From Sclerurus mexicanus (taxonomy: Eukaryota > Chordata > Aves > Passeriformes > Furnariidae): a stretch of DNA of 64,000 nt. This document shows positions 35,211 to 49,700 of this stretch, one piece after another; positions within the stretch are counted from its first letter, which is position 1, and every line of letters starts with the position of its first letter. The translations under genes were made by a program, and so were the position numbers. The notes beneath the pieces were generated by a model that saw only the letters and a program-made list of their open reading frames with translations, did no database searches and was not told where the DNA came from. The stretch covers positions 376,197 through 440,196 of the forward strand of contig VWZF01006082.1 in assembly GCA_013396755.1 (NCBI GenBank), read 5' to 3'.

Positions 35211-38200
35211 AAGTGTCAGTATTCTAGGTGTCTGCGAAATAAGAAACATATGTCTCTGTGTATACTTTTCTATATTAAACAATGTTTTTATAGTAAGTGA
35301 AAGTTGGACGAGGACAGTTTGAACCTCAGCCAGAGCTACCTTGCCAGAAGTATGCCTGGAATGTTAAGCAGGCCACAGAAACATTTAAGCACAGTCTGGG
35401 TTAAAGACTGTAGTAATTTGAGAGATTCCTGTCGTCTTGCACGATGATACATAACTGTTTAAATGGCCTAAATATTTACCTACCGGATCAAGATCTTTTG
35501 TCTCATTATTTGGACCTTCTTATGCATGCACATATTTTTTTTCCTGAGGTATGAAATAGTTGTTAGTATGCTTTAGATAGCACATTTTTCTGCATTAAAA
35601 TGCATATACATGTTGTTATCTTACTTTTAATACTGTAATGTAAAGGTAACCGATGACACCATGATGTGTCTCTTGCTTCTCTGAATGTCATCCTTTCCAT
35701 TAAATTTCAGAGAGTATGAGGTTTTGTCTTCTCGAATATCTTTCACACAGACAATAATAGAAAAGATTTAGCCATTTGCTACAGTGTTAAAATGGCGTTG
35801 GTGTTCAGCTTAAACAGTGTTGCTGAAATGATTCCACGTTTTGAAGAAATAACTGAAATACCACATTTCTTGAAAGTTTGTCTAAACTTTCACATCGAGG
35901 TTTAAGCTTAGATTTATTTTTCACATTGGGTAAGAACAAGCTGTAGAGCAGAGGTTGAGACATTTACATTGGGGCAAACAGAAAAGACATGATGTTTTCA
36001 TGAGCATGTTATCAGTAGTTTGTACAGAATTCAAGTAGCAGGAGCTAGTTCTATGACTGCAGAGTTAATCTCTGGTTGGGAATAGACTACTGTTGTTATT
36101 TTAGTGAGATTCCTGGGTTCTGCATAGTGGGAAGTGACCAGACTTTTTGGGTTTTGTTGCAGCTATTCAGATTCCCGTGGGCAGCAGCAAAGCAGGAAGG
36201 GATCAGGTTAGTTGTTTTCTGCCAAAGTTTGTGAAAGGAAGGCAAGAGCAGCAGTGAAATGGTACTGAAACTGGGGCAGAATAATCTACTTGTAGCATAT
36301 GTACCTTAGCATGGAGTGACAAGAGTTCAGCCCCCTATTTTGGTGTTCGAGTGGTTTTGCTTTACCCAAGAGGAATTGGATGAAGCAGGGAGACCTTGGG
36401 CCGTGCTGCACTTGATCAAGGGCTCTGAGAGCCAGCACCTCCAAGCTTTCCTATGGGCAGTAGTGTCTGAGCATCCCCACAGGCTCCTCTTCCCATGTAG
36501 TCGGCACTCAGTAGTTTGTTTTCGGCATTCCCCCTGAGATTTCTCAGCCTTTTGTATAGTTTGGTTAGTGAATTTGAAGTAATTATTTGATTAAAAATCA
36601 CACAACNATTGAAGCAAAGAAGACAAAGAAATGCTAATTGGAAAAGTTGAGGAGAGAAATGTGATCTGTAAAGGATTTTGGAGTTTGGGAAAGAAAAGAT
36701 GATGAGGGCAAGGGAGGCCAATCAAAATAATATGGAGTAAGAAGGGATAAAGGACTCAGAAGTGGATACCTTATGATTTTCTGTAAGAAAAAAGAGGTAG
36801 AAGCGTGATAAAATGAGCAAGTTTGAGAAGGATCTTATCTTTAGTATCAAATCAGTGGTTAGGTCCTGAAAGATACTGTGTTACTCTGTGTGGATTGTGT
36901 GTAATGAATGTCTTGGGGATGGTTGTCTAGCAGATCCTGTAGGTCTTGGAATAGAACCTGTCAGTGCATGTTTTCATCTCGTGGTAGTCGTTGGCTTTTA
37001 TCTTAATAGATTGTAAGTTCTTTAAGGCAGTGAACTGCCTTTTAATCTTGTGTTTGCACAGTACCTGCTACATTGAGATTCTGGTAAATAACTGGAGATT
37101 GTAAATGATCTTTAAAAGACTGTGTTTGTGGTTGATATTGATGATTCTTGTGGCACAAAGGATCTTATTACTGTTGCTGTTTATTACAAGACTCTGTTTT
37201 CAAGTGATTAGAGCTTAGACAAAACCTGGAATGTGGCAAAAGCTTTCCAAGCTGGTGAGTCTTTCTAGATTTGTTCTGTGTGGAAATTTCAGCTAAAATA
37301 CAGTGTTGTTTTTTTGGAACAAGTCTAGGGGAGAGGGAGTGTTTCCTTCAGCTTCTTACTGTGAGTTGTCTTGTTTGTTTAAAGATTTAAATTGTGTTCT
37401 TTAGAGTGAAGATTTTAAACTTCTAAGGTGTAGAACTGTTTTTGCATGGAGAAATCATTTGGACCAGTTTGGGAGCAATTAAAAAACAGTATGGGCTAGG
37501 TAAAGACCTAGGTTTTAGCAACTGCGTTTGCAGAAATGTTCTGAAAGTTGGACTCCTGGTATGGTAATTGAAACTGGGGAGTTTTTCTGTCCTGTGTCCT
37601 CATTAGCATCTTAATTCTGAGGCCTAAAAGTTGAATAATTTGAGCACATGAAAAAAAACTCTGGCGATGTAGACAAAGTGGGTTGAAACAAGGATTATGG
37701 GATCAAATGCGGTTGGTCCTGGAATATGACAGAGGAAGAGGGGAAATTTTGGTAGGTTTTGAAAGCAAAGCAATCACGAGCCAGGGGTAGGGAGAGGGAG
37801 AATGGCACCTGAAGCCTGGGAAGAAAAAAGTAGGGGAACTGGACTGCAAACCAGTAGGGCAGGGAAAAACAGGTAAGGAGAAACCGGTCTGGTGAAGGTT
37901 CAGGGTGTGAGGGTGTCAGCTCTTTTCTTGGCTGTACAGGGAACCCCGAGGGAAAAGAAGGAACACTGAGTTTGGCTGAGGAATCTTCAGAGTGAGAAAA
38001 TATGCATGAAGGGCAGGATGCAAAGCCTAGGTGAAGAAGGGAAGATGGTTGAAAGGTGAAATAGAACTATATGTGAGATGTGAGGATGGGGGTCAAGAAA
38101 TGTAAGATGGGCTGGACAAGGAGATTGTTGAAAAGTCGGAATTGTAGAGACTGGAAATAAGCCGGAAAGGCTAATGGCCTTGAAACAAGGAGTCAGCTTG

Positions 38201-40670
38201 GGAAAGTCGCTGGAAGTAGGTATCTGATATTACAGGTGCAGAGTAGAAATGTCAAGTGAATAATGGGCAGAAAAGTCCAGAAGTGCCAGCTGCTTTTTGC
38301 TGAACTATTTCAGGACTCCTTATTCTCATAATTTATTTGATTTTAGCAAATATCTGTGTTACCCAATTTGCAACTTTTCCTGTTTTTTACTCTGTTATGG
38401 CAAGTGGCAAAGCGAGGTGTTCAGATGCACCTGCTGGTGTGATGCTGCATAATATGATTTCTATTTCCACAGTCTGGTTTTATAAAGGAAAAAGGAATTG
38501 CAAGTTAGAAGCTTGCATAAAATTCATGTCAGATATTCAAATCCAGAAAATTCTGGACTTAGTCACTTAACTACTGCTTTTTTTTGTATTAAGAGAGCAT
38601 TTTTAGTGACAAACTATATTCTTGTATATTTTCTTGCCTTATTTGATACATGGAGAGGAGCAACTCTGAGTACAGATGGGAGGATGATGCAGTGATGAGA
38701 AGCGTTTCTGGATTTTTTTGCCCAAATTGGAAGATGGGCCTCTCTTGAGTGAGGCAGAGGATCTTTTGATGTGCTACCACGTGATAAGGTTAGAAAGTCA
38801 GTGGTCTCTTTGTCAAGGCAAGAGAACATCTCCTAGAGAATTGGAATGTATCTGTCCAGTTGACAATACTCAGCAATCCAAAGACAATCAGAAGAAGCAG
38901 TAATTCTTTTTTCACAAACAGCATTTTTCTGGGCCTGCCTTAAACCCCTACATTGAGAGTTGCAATTAGTGCCATTTATTATTAGAATTCAAATACTTCT
39001 ATTCCAAAGTATCAGAAAGATGAAGGCAACAGTGTTGTAAGTACTACTGCCATTTTGAAAGTTTTCATAAAGTTTGTATATGTTTTCAGACTTTTCTTGT
39101 CTACTTTCTAAGTGTTGCATTTTGATTATCAACTCTGTCAACCATAGCTTTGTTTTGAGCTAATGCCATTTTGGAATGGGAAGAAAACAAAGCAACTGTT
39201 GATCATTACTTTAATCTTTCCTCTGAAAATGTTATGATGACTGGACAGATTTAAATCACGTGCTGTATTTGACTGTGATGCAGGTTGTTAATGTAAAACA
39301 AAATGCAACCTACAGCGTACAGAAATGTATTTTTGGAAGTGATGCTTTGAGAATATTTAAAGGGGAGCAGAACTGTTGAAATGCGAATTTGGTTGTGATT
39401 TTATAAATTGGCTCTCTAGGCTATTAGTACCATGCTCACAAGAGATGAAGAAGCTTGCAAAGGGAAAAAAAGTGTTGAATGAGTATGGATCTGGAAAATA
39501 TGCTCTGCCATGAGAGCAAAAGAGCTGGATTTATTCAGTTGAAGAGGTGTTTAAGAAGTAGACTGAGTACTGTTCATAAAAAAGAGATGATACCAGAGAC
39601 TTTAGAAATCTTGTCTTTATTAGATTTATAATAGTATCTGACACTCAGAAGTTGAAGCCAGAAATATGATATGGCTTTAATAGTAAGAGATATTAAATGT
39701 CAGAGTAGCTTCTCCATTTCTCTAGCTTTCTAGATGGAATTAAGTAATTCAGTTTTTTCCCCAATTCAAGTCAGCTATCACTTGGAATTCCATTGCTTAT
39801 GACCACCAATTTTTACTGTCTCCATTGCATGATACATCATTTGATCAGTATGTAAAATAGATATAGCTAAGTATATCAAATAAGGAATGGCAGAGCAGCC
39901 ATCCTTTCATTAGAAAGTGGAGAGCTGCTGTATTTGGTTGTTTCTCTTGATGCACCCAGGAAGAAATTCTATTTATCCTCATCACTTGAGGCATCTGGGT
40001 CACAGCAGTTGCACCACTTGATTACTTCAAGTTAGCAGTAAATACAGTGGACTTGATAGAATTTATATTAAAAGCATTGTATATAAAGTAATACTTGAGA
40101 TCCAGATGTTTTGAATTTTCTGTGCAAATGCCAAGCCTGGATGAAGTCACATCGTGGATGGGAAAGCTGTGCAGCTGTGTGACTGCTCTCCTGGCATGTG
40201 ATTGGGAATACATGCTGCACCATATGGTGTTGAGAAAGGACTGTGGTGCCCTGAGCCTCTCTGGCAATCTGCACATATTTGTAATTCAGTTCTTGTTCAG
40301 AATGATTCAGTAATATTTTTAAAGGCATGCTGTAGCTGACATTTGTTTTGAAAGCTTCACATGTAAATATATGTAATGATAAATCTACTTCTCTGCCTTT
40401 CATGATGGAGATACATTCATATTTTTTTCATCCTGTCCAGTAGGTCTTCAGACTGTATTTGACTTTGTATTATGAGTGAACCCCATGAAAATGTTTACAA
40501 TTAAAATTTAATGAAGACACAAGTGTCCTAGAGTTAATGTTAGTGGTATTGGGTATGATTTTCAAGCCGAGTCTTTTGTTTGATTGGTAGATTCTGATTA
40601 CCTGTAAATATTAATCAGCTGATTCATGGTAAATACTTTTCAGTTACTTTTTCCTCCCCTTTCTGCCCTC
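35211..40670 (+). other. Probable intron of the gene starting at the CpG island
   Basis: No coding exon recognised. In a 120-base count at 37081-37200 the + strand has 49 T, 32 A, 26 G and 13 C, the direction of bias expected in transcribed intron of a + strand gene. A purine-rich block lies at about 37.66-38.23 kb. A single unread base (N) is at 36607. Confidence 0.45.
37000..37110 (+). mobile_element. Ancient amniote LINE/SINE tail (L2/L3-like)
   Basis: ATTGTAAGTTCTTTAAGGCA, then GTGTTTGCACAGTACCTGC and TACATTGAGATTCTGGTAA follow the known pattern of old amniote repeats (attgtaagctctttggggcag...tttgtacagcacctagcac...). Strongly diverged, so the family is uncertain. Confidence 0.5.
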
Positions 40671-40760
40671 ATCTCATCTCATCTCATCTCATCTCATCTC
40701 ATCTCATCTCATCTCATCTCATCTCATCTCATCTCATCTCATCTCATCTCATCTCATCTC
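40671..40760 (+). repeat. (ATCTC)18 pentanucleotide microsatellite
   Basis: Eighteen perfect uninterrupted copies of ATCTC over 90 bases. The perfection implies recent expansion and probably length polymorphism. Confidence 0.98.
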
Positions 40761-43700
40761 TCTGATTCAAATGTTTTAAAAAAGTAACTTTTAATTTCTT
40801 TTCAGATTTATGTTACTTGAGAAAAAGCAAGGCCTGTACGAAGTGAGCATTTGTGTTTTCTTGTAGTTCAGCATTGTTACAAATGAGTGCTACACCTTCA
40901 GTCATTGAGTATTATAAATGTTTTTAGTAGTTTTCAGTGTCTTGAAAAGTAGAGGTGAGAGGCATCCAGTCTTTCTTTCTAAGGGTGAAAGGTTTTCCTT
41001 ATAGTACAGTTATAGTGATTTATGGTTTATTTAGTTGGGTTTTACTAGTTAAAATACATATCTTTTGAAAATCTGACTTAGGTAGCATAAAACTGCAAGA
41101 CCTAATGCATGTGTGCTAAAGTATCAAAACAACTATTGAGCCATGGAAACCTCATTAACAAAAAAACGCTGTTAAGAAGCTTAACATTTTGTTAAAAGTG
41201 AAAAGTTTTTGTGTGTGTGTGTAGTTTTTACCTCTTAATGGAAGTATTTTCAACAATTAGATGCGGAATGCAGACACCTGCCTCATTGTATTTGTGTGCG
41301 TGCTAGAAAGGGCTAACTTAGCACTTGTGACTTCAGTGTGTTACAGCAGTGCGATGGCACTGAAGGGTTCTGTGGTATGGTATTGACTCGCACATACGCA
41401 TTGGATCTTGCAAACTGAAAAACCACGATCTGTTAGATCTTGTCAGTGCTTGGTATTTATTGTCATTAAACTGGACCAGGCATTGTCACAATTGGGTATT
41501 TGCCTTGGCGTATCCTCTAAAAGGTATGGGGAAGGACGTGTCTGCTTTTCAGGATCTATAGTCTGTAGATGTGAGAATGCAAGATTTGAAATGTCACAAG
41601 GCTAGAGCTGGGATTTAAGTTCTGTTATCTGGAGAAAAAAATCCTATTTAGGCTTGGATTCTAGTGATAAGTTTAGTTTGAGAGATAACAGTTTCATGTT
41701 TTTAGCAAATGTAAATATAGTGACAACACTGTATAAACATAAGAACAAATGACTTGTAGGCAATAAAAAAATTAGAAACTTATCTATAGCAAAGTCCTGT
41801 TAACAAGCTTCACAGAGGTGCCTGTTAAATGTAATGTTGGTTTATAATTTTGTGTTGTTTGCTGGAAGGTAGAGATTTGTAAAGTTGTATGTGAGGCCAA
41901 ACAGAAGTATTTAGTTGATATTTTGTTGAAACAAAGTAAAATTAATACTTTTTCTGCCTACAGTTAAAAATAGAACTTCCTGACTATCTTATCTGCTGCA
42001 GATGTGACAGTTCACATTCACTAGCAAAGCCAGCCAGTATTGCAGCTTTTAAGTAATCTTCAGCTTGTTTCTGGTTGAAAGAAGCCAAGCTAAAGAAAAC
42101 ACGCTCTAGGTACTTTTCCTACCTCTCTCTCTGCCTGCTGTGGCAGGGCAGCGAGCACGCTCAGCAAGGTTTGGCAATACAGCACTCCTGAGCTAATAGT
42201 TGGCTTCTGCCAAAACCAGCAGTGTCCTCCCCGCCAGCTGCATGGTCTCACCCCTCTTGCACTGGTACTATGGCTTATCTGAACTCAGAGTAAGAAAAAT
42301 TAGGAAAAACCTCAACCCTATGCAGTATGTCATTTGTCTCTTTTTTTGGGGGGAGGGGGGAAAGGGTAGTTTTCAGCTGGTTTAGTTCCCTAAACTGACT
42401 TACCCTTCAGGGTGGATGGATATTTAAGTGGTTTATGTCAATTAAGTTTGATTCAATAAGGAATTGGATTAGGCAAAAGTGATGAGTCAGTGTAAAACCT
42501 TTGAGTAAATCCTCTTTGTGAATGGCAGCCTTGACTACTGATTTTTAAAATACTCCCATAGTAAAACAACACATCTCTAAACAAGTTTCAAGTTACCTTT
42601 AAAAAGGAAGGGATCACTTTTCAGACATAAGATGGATGTTGAAAGTCAACAGAAGAAAAATAGGTGTCAGAGTCAGTTTTTCAGTTAAGTAGCAGCACTG
42701 AAGTGGCCATTAAGAGGTGAGAGAGCTACAAGCAGCAGAACCGATTTGGGGACTGAGCTTGTGATATCATTACCAACCTGGAAACACTCATGACAGAATT
42801 GATGAAGTCAGCGGTGAGTCTTGCCCTTGCTGGTAGAAAGCAATGTTGGTGTGGGAGGGAATTAGTTCTAGGGTGTCTGGAGAGGATATTAGTAGTGTGG
42901 TACCTTGGAGGTGTGTGGTGAGAGGAAAGTGAGTGCAAGATCAGCTAGATGCGGGAGGACCTTGACAGTGGAGCACCTCCAAGGAAGATCTCAGCAGGGT
43001 GTAGAGCTGTAGGGTGTGACTGGGGAAGGATGGAGCATGAAGAGGCATGTCAAGGTAATAACAAAAACTACTGAGCAGTTACTGGGATGACTTGAAAGAT
43101 GGTTTTGTCACCAGTGTTTGGAGCCAGAACTCATCAAAAGATCATTTCAGTGCGTCTGGGGAGTTTTTTTCAGGGAGTTGAATGGGTACAGGTGGAAATT
43201 GCCAGGTCATAGAGGAGGAGGCTGTAGTCTTTGAATGAGATGAACAAGATTTTTGTCTCTTTGCTTATGGAGAGGAGCAGGGACTCCAATGATGTATTTT
43301 TTTGCCTTGACACCAAGCCTATTTTGTGGAGATAAATCTCTCGTAACTAGCCATTAATAGCAATGGAATGGGGGTGTAGGCTTCATGGTGTTCTGCCATG
43401 CTGCAAGGGTCTCAATTGTTTCTTGATTCTGTTTCAGACAGGAAAAGTAATTTGGACTTAATACAATGAGAGCATGCTAAATGCTTGGCGAGACTTGGTC
43501 TGTCACTTTTAATGGCCCATTGAATTGTTTGAGTCAGCCATTTAAAACAGCCACCTTCCCAACAAGGCTTGCTCTAGATATATGTTGCATGATCAAATAA
43601 GCTGAAATATTTCTCGGTTTGTTTCTCAGCCTCTTTGTGGGTGTTGGCTGGAGTAGGAAAGACTCTTGCATCCAGTGATGAGCTTGGTGGTCTCCCCGTG

Positions 43701-46700
43701 GTTTGCAGGATGGAGGCAATTCTGTGCTGCACTGTTAGCTCTTTGGCTGAAGGAGCTGGTTGCCATCAAGGGCTGAATTAGTAAATACCAAAACCTAAAG
43801 CAACTAGGTTTTTCATTTTTGTCTTCAAAGACTTTTTTATTTCAGTATATTTAATTGGCAATGGGACAAAAATAGTGATATCAACACCCTTGATCCAAAA
43901 CAGAGAATCAAAGGCTATCTTTCATAGCATTCTGAAAGAGTTATTTTCAAGATGAAATATCTATGGAGAATCTTGTTGAAACTATTTTGATTTATATTGT
44001 ACTTAGGCTGAATCTGTTTTGCACACAGAGTGATTGTGATTCTTTATGGGAAAATGCAAAATTTGGTATCAAAGCTGAAAATTTATAATATTTTAAAATA
44101 GATTTATTTAATGTTGGATTGCAGTTTAAACAGCTAAAATAAGACTTTTAAAAAAAAACCTTAATGCACAATGCTTTCGTAGAAAGACTTGGCTTATCCA
44201 TGTTTGGGAAGGCAGCTGAAGTACTGCATAATTATCTAAATCTATAGCATAAACAAATTGTGACACACTTCTCAAAGGTGGATACAGTCCAAAGTTACTT
44301 GACTTGAACTGCAATTCCATAAGTGCCTTAAAGGAGAATTACAGAATAAAAAGTAAACTACCTTTTTTTTTTTTTTTTTTTTTGGCAGTGTAGGGATAAT
44401 TAGTAGATGGAGAAAGATGTGCACATTTGGGAATTACTGTTTAAACACTTGTATGTCTCCTGCTTCCCCCAGATTACATCTTTTGGATAAGACTAATACT
44501 CACATTATTAAAGATATAAGGCACATAGGTAAAAATCCCTGAACCCCAAACTTCAGAATAAGTTAACCACAAAACCCAAGAAAAATTGATGTAGTGACTA
44601 TCATGGCTGTTGGATCATAGACCAGTGTTAGTAGCATCTAAGTAGTCTCTAACGTAATACTTGATAATTAACACAAGTTAACCTGATGATCATGTTGCAA
44701 GCTAGAGAAAGCATAACTGACCTTCATATAATTAGAAAAAAAAAAGAGGGAGTGGGTGTAAATAGAAATTCAATAAGTAATTTGTCAAAATTCAGCTAAA
44801 GAACGTGGATATTCATATTGCATATTTGTATGCTTGTTTTCAGCTATATGCAGTATGCTGATAGATGAAAAAAGGTATACACTACTTTGTGTTGGTTTGA
44901 ATTGTCTTATCGTGGCTTTTCTGCCTGCTCATAGTTTATTCCAGGCAAAACCTAGTGGTGCTCCTGTGGTTATGGGTGTACGGAGGTTTGTGATAACAGG
45001 CACCATGTGCTCAGGACTCTGAACGGGCATTTGAATTCCACTTCTGGGTTTAATGTATATGCTCAGTTTGGACAATTAAATTACAGAATTATTTGTTTAG
45101 AAAAATGTTTACCAGTACCAGATTGCAGAAAGATGGCTAAAAATGCTTTCTTTTGAAATGATGGACTAATTTCTTGTGTGTATTTGAGATTCCTCTTGAG
45201 TAATCAAAGGCAATCCTTGCCTCAATACACCTACACCTGAGAGCTTCATTTGATAATGCTTCAGATGGCAAATTTTTCTTTTAGATGTACTTTGAAAATC
45301 TTCTTAATTGCAGTTTTATTTTGATTCTTCTATCTTGTCTGTATGGGAGAAGATGCCATTTTAACTAAATCTCTATTTTTCACAAAGGCTTTAAAAAAAT
45401 AACTTTCCCCAAAAGGATGGCAAAAGCATTTTAATTAGAAACTGTCAGGTATTTTTGGATCAGCTGTATTTTACATCTGGGCTGGTTAGCCATAATTTTG
45501 TGTTGGCTCTTGGGGAACTTTGGGGGTAAATGTCATATCATAAAGAGGAATATTTGTTGTGAAAACGTCTTGAATTCACACAGTTCTCAACCCTTGGAAA
45601 CTGCAACTTAATGCACACATGGTCCGGTATTTTAATGTACTTGTTTATAGCTAGGACTTCAGAAAGAAGCAACTCTCCAATTACCTGCCTTACTACAAAG
45701 TAGCTACATCTGTATCAGTTCAAGGAATAAATGATTTCTTAAGGCTTTTGCCCTAGTCAAGGGAGGCAGGCACAGAGACAGAACAAGAGATCCAAGGGCT
45801 TGTATTCATCCTTCTTTTTGTGCAATTTGTATTTATTCTTTGCATATTGAGTCTCGTGCTGCTTCAGCTAAACAACTTCTTGATATAACACCATGTAACG
45901 CACTGAATTTAAGAAGAATTTTCTTTGATCTTAATGAATGAGTGGTTTCAGCTAAGTTTCTTGGAATTGATCTGCAGTGTGAATCATGATTACTGTTCTT
46001 GAAGTGTGTTACTTAATGCCTTCTGTTCAGGAAGATGATGTTGTTGAGGAAAAAAATTAAGTACTGAACCCTGCATATTTGTGTTAAGCAGATTTAAAGT
46101 GGTAGGTTGGTATTTTCTTTGTGTTCGGTAGGGTTGTTTTTTTTTTTTTTTTGATAGGATATAGCTACACAATTTTCCCAAGAAGTTGTGAAATAAACGC
46201 TTTAATTTTTGTTTCTAAAAAAATCTTTCCCTTTAGCCTGTTTTTGGAGTAAAATGTCAAGATGTCTATGATCAGGCTGATTCTTGGATTCCTACGGATT
46301 GATGGTGCAATGAAGATATGTATTTCCAGTTCCAGGAATTATTTTCTTACTGTAAAATAAGCTGCATTGCAGCTTTTGGTCCATGGGCAAATATCCAAAC
46401 AAAATGTGTAGGAAGGAGTATGTGAATGTTCTGTGCAATGTCATTGAATTGTCTGAAATTCTAGGCAATTTATAAGCTACAATACTTTTTTACAGCTATA
46501 GTCTCAATGCTTCTGTTAATAAACATTATTCTAATTTTGCATCTGGAAGGTTGGAATTCAGAAATGTTTGTGGGAAGTGATCTGTGGAAGTTCTGCTTAT
46601 TTTGTTGGTTTGTTCCTGGTTTTTAAAGAACAGGCATAGTAGTGTTTCCTGTCATTGGCTGTGAATGTCACTCAGAACCTCCTTACTCCTTGTACTGAGT

Positions 46701-49700
46701 CTGTTCTTAGGGATTCAAGGGTGTTTTAGGGAATTACCAGCTACCTCAATTTTTAATAAATTTTCAGAAACAGCTTGTGCAAATTTTGGCACAGATTTTG
46801 ATACCTCAGCCTTTTCTCCTCTAGGAGTGTGTCATGTGCCTATAAAAAAGTCTTAAGTTTTCCCAGAAGGGCATCTAAAAAAAAATTTGAATGTTTCATT
46901 GAGCTGAGATGTAAACCTGTTTTCAAACTAAGCCAGGTTATAGGGTGTCTTTCTATGACTTACTAAAAGGCAAAAGAGCGGGTGATTCATGTGGATGAAG
47001 ATGAACATTTTTTTAAAATCAATGTTCATAAAATTTGTCACAATATTCTGGATACAGGCTAAGTGAAGCTCCAGTGATTGTGGAAAGTATTCCATTTGTG
47101 CAGACTTCTCCCACTGAAATACCAAGTGACTTGTATGTAGAGTGAACTCTCTTGTACTGGATGGAGGATGCTGCAGTAGCGTGTTGGGGAAATTAGTTCT
47201 GGGAGTAATCTTGCATATCTGTCCATGCCTGTTCAGGGCTTCTGTTTGGTTATAGCAGTGATGTAGCTGATCTTGTTCTCTGGACATCTGCCTGCTAGGA
47301 GTGAGATGTGTCCTCTCTTGTGTCTCATGATATCTGCCAAGCAGCCCTAAGGCAATTATATGCTTTCATTACCATTAATGGGACTCAATTTGGATCCTTG
47401 AGTTAAATATTTTCTCTCTATCTCAGTTTTCTGACTTGCACAAAGATTTTTGGCCATTACCTGTTTCTTCTGGAAATAGTATCTGAAAGGGAATATGGAC
47501 AATTTTTAATTTTTTTTTCCTTCTAACACCTGACATGTAAGGAGTTCAAAATTTTAAAAAAGTTTTGTTGGTTTAAAATACAGCTGCATCATTTTATCAT
47601 TAAAACATACTGTAATAAATTTCTGGAATATCTCCTTTGGGGTAATTATGTTTGGTATGTGAACATCTGTGCTTTTTGAAGTTTTGCACATATGACTGTT
47701 TGCCCACATGGTTCTTAAGATTTTTGTTTTATTCCTTCTGAAGTGAGTTGATAAAGAAAATTATGTTCATTTTTTACCTAAATCACAATTGTAAATTTCT
47801 TTTTGTTACATTTAGAATTTATAAAAAGGTTTTTCTGTCCTCTTTAAAATACAAATTATCCTGTGTCCAAAACTATGGATAGTGTCCTGATTGTGGAAAT
47901 TTTCTCCCCACCCTCCAGTCCATGAATAGTGTTATTTAAAATTCAAATCTTTTGAGATCGTGTATTCATTTTTCTGTCTTTGGCCTTTTTATGTTTCTGT
48001 TCAGAAGCTTATTTTTTGAAGTGGATGAAGACTTTAATACTAATACCTGTATCTAGATACTTTTAGTTTTCTTGTAAAGATAAAAAGTCATTTCCTGAGA
48101 TGTTATACAGGCTAATAGTCTCTTAACATAGTGTTAGTACATGATGTTAAAAGTGAATTTGCTCTGATTTCTTTCTCCAATTAGGAATACTTTTTTTTTT
48201 CCTCCCCATTAGTGAAGATGGTCAGTAGCCCAGACTTTCACAAGAATGATTTTGAAATAGTTGTGAGAGCACTTTGATTAAAGAATTTTTGAATGTTTTA
48301 AGATACTACACCTGGCAGAATTTAAAATGCATGAGTTTTGTTGGGGCTTAGGGGGTTTAGTGTTTGGGGTTTTGTTGTTTTTAGGAGAGGGAAATCTGTG
48401 TTATGAATAGAGTGCTAATACAGGAGATTTTTCCTTGAGTTCACATTTTGCTCATTTTATGTACTCTGTGTATGCTAAGCAGGCGCACTTTTAAAATGTT
48501 GTTTGTTTTTTTCTTTTCATGGCAAAAATAGCTCGCAGCTTATTGAAAGACAAGGCAGACCTGTGCCTCAAAATCCAAATGAAACTGCTGCTTGGATGAG
48601 GCTCTAAAGAGGGCATTTATATGTTGTGGAATGAATGGCATGTCTGCACTAACTCCCGCAGGCCGGATATTTCCAAGGTATCAGACAGAGCTGTATATAC
48701 TGCACTCTTCCCCTTTTGGATCCAAGGGTTTCTCCCTTGGCAATGTCTGAAGGACTCCTAGCCCCGGTGGGGAGGACAAGGTGGGAAGTGGGGACTCGTG
48801 GGGGGAAGGAAAAATGAGCAAGGTGACTTTGTGTGCTTTTGATTTTTTTCCCCTTCCCCCCCCCCTTTTTTTTTTTTTTTTAAAATTTTCCACCCAGGCT
48901 GCCCTCCTTGTACTTTGTGAGCTCGCGTTGTTTTTCTAATCATTGTTCTTTGAACAGTGTAGTTAGGAATTTCCTGTTCACGTTTTACTACAATGGTTTG
49001 TTTAAAATGATAGACCACAGTCTTTCCTGACCTAAAACTAGATTAGCCTTGAATGTCGAAAAGAAGTCGGACAAATAAAGAGGATAGGCTGTATTTGCTT
49101 ATGTCATGGAGAGAGGCCTTTTAACCACGGGCTCAGTTGTATCAAATACCACAAGTCATGTTTCTTAAATATTTATTAAGACAAATAAACATAGTTATTG
49201 TATGAACTGGCATGTCTCCAAATTTCTGTCTCTGATTCTCATGGGTGGGTCACTTTTAATCAGGAGAAATATGTTTAGTCAAGACTACCGATATCTACTG
49301 GATTACTGAATCCAGTTTTACCTCAGTTCCCCCCTCTCCCCGCTTTGTTACATTTTAAAAATGCAACAAAATAAGCCTCAGCAAAGTTGACTGAAATACT
49401 GAGCTACAAATTATCGGGCTATACACTGGGAATGAATCTGCTTTTTTTTTGATACATTCTGGGGCCTTTGCTAAGGAAAGCTTGGTATAGTCTTTATATT
49501 TATGGCCATATGTTTGCTGTCAAATTTTGGGGAAAATAATCTCCCAAACCCAGCAGTGTTAGATGTACAAGGAATTGCTGTATCCTTATTATACAATTTA
49601 TGTTTATTTAGGAGAGGTTCCCGATATATGTAACACCGATAATCTGTGTAAATAGTGCATACCTATATTGATGGAACAGTACAGGTAATAAGGCTATTGA

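Noticed and set aside
34797..35282. 161-codon minus-strand open frame right of the second island
   Set aside because: Arg/Pro/Ser-rich reading of CpG-island DNA without a domain; overlapping frames on the + strand are equally open.
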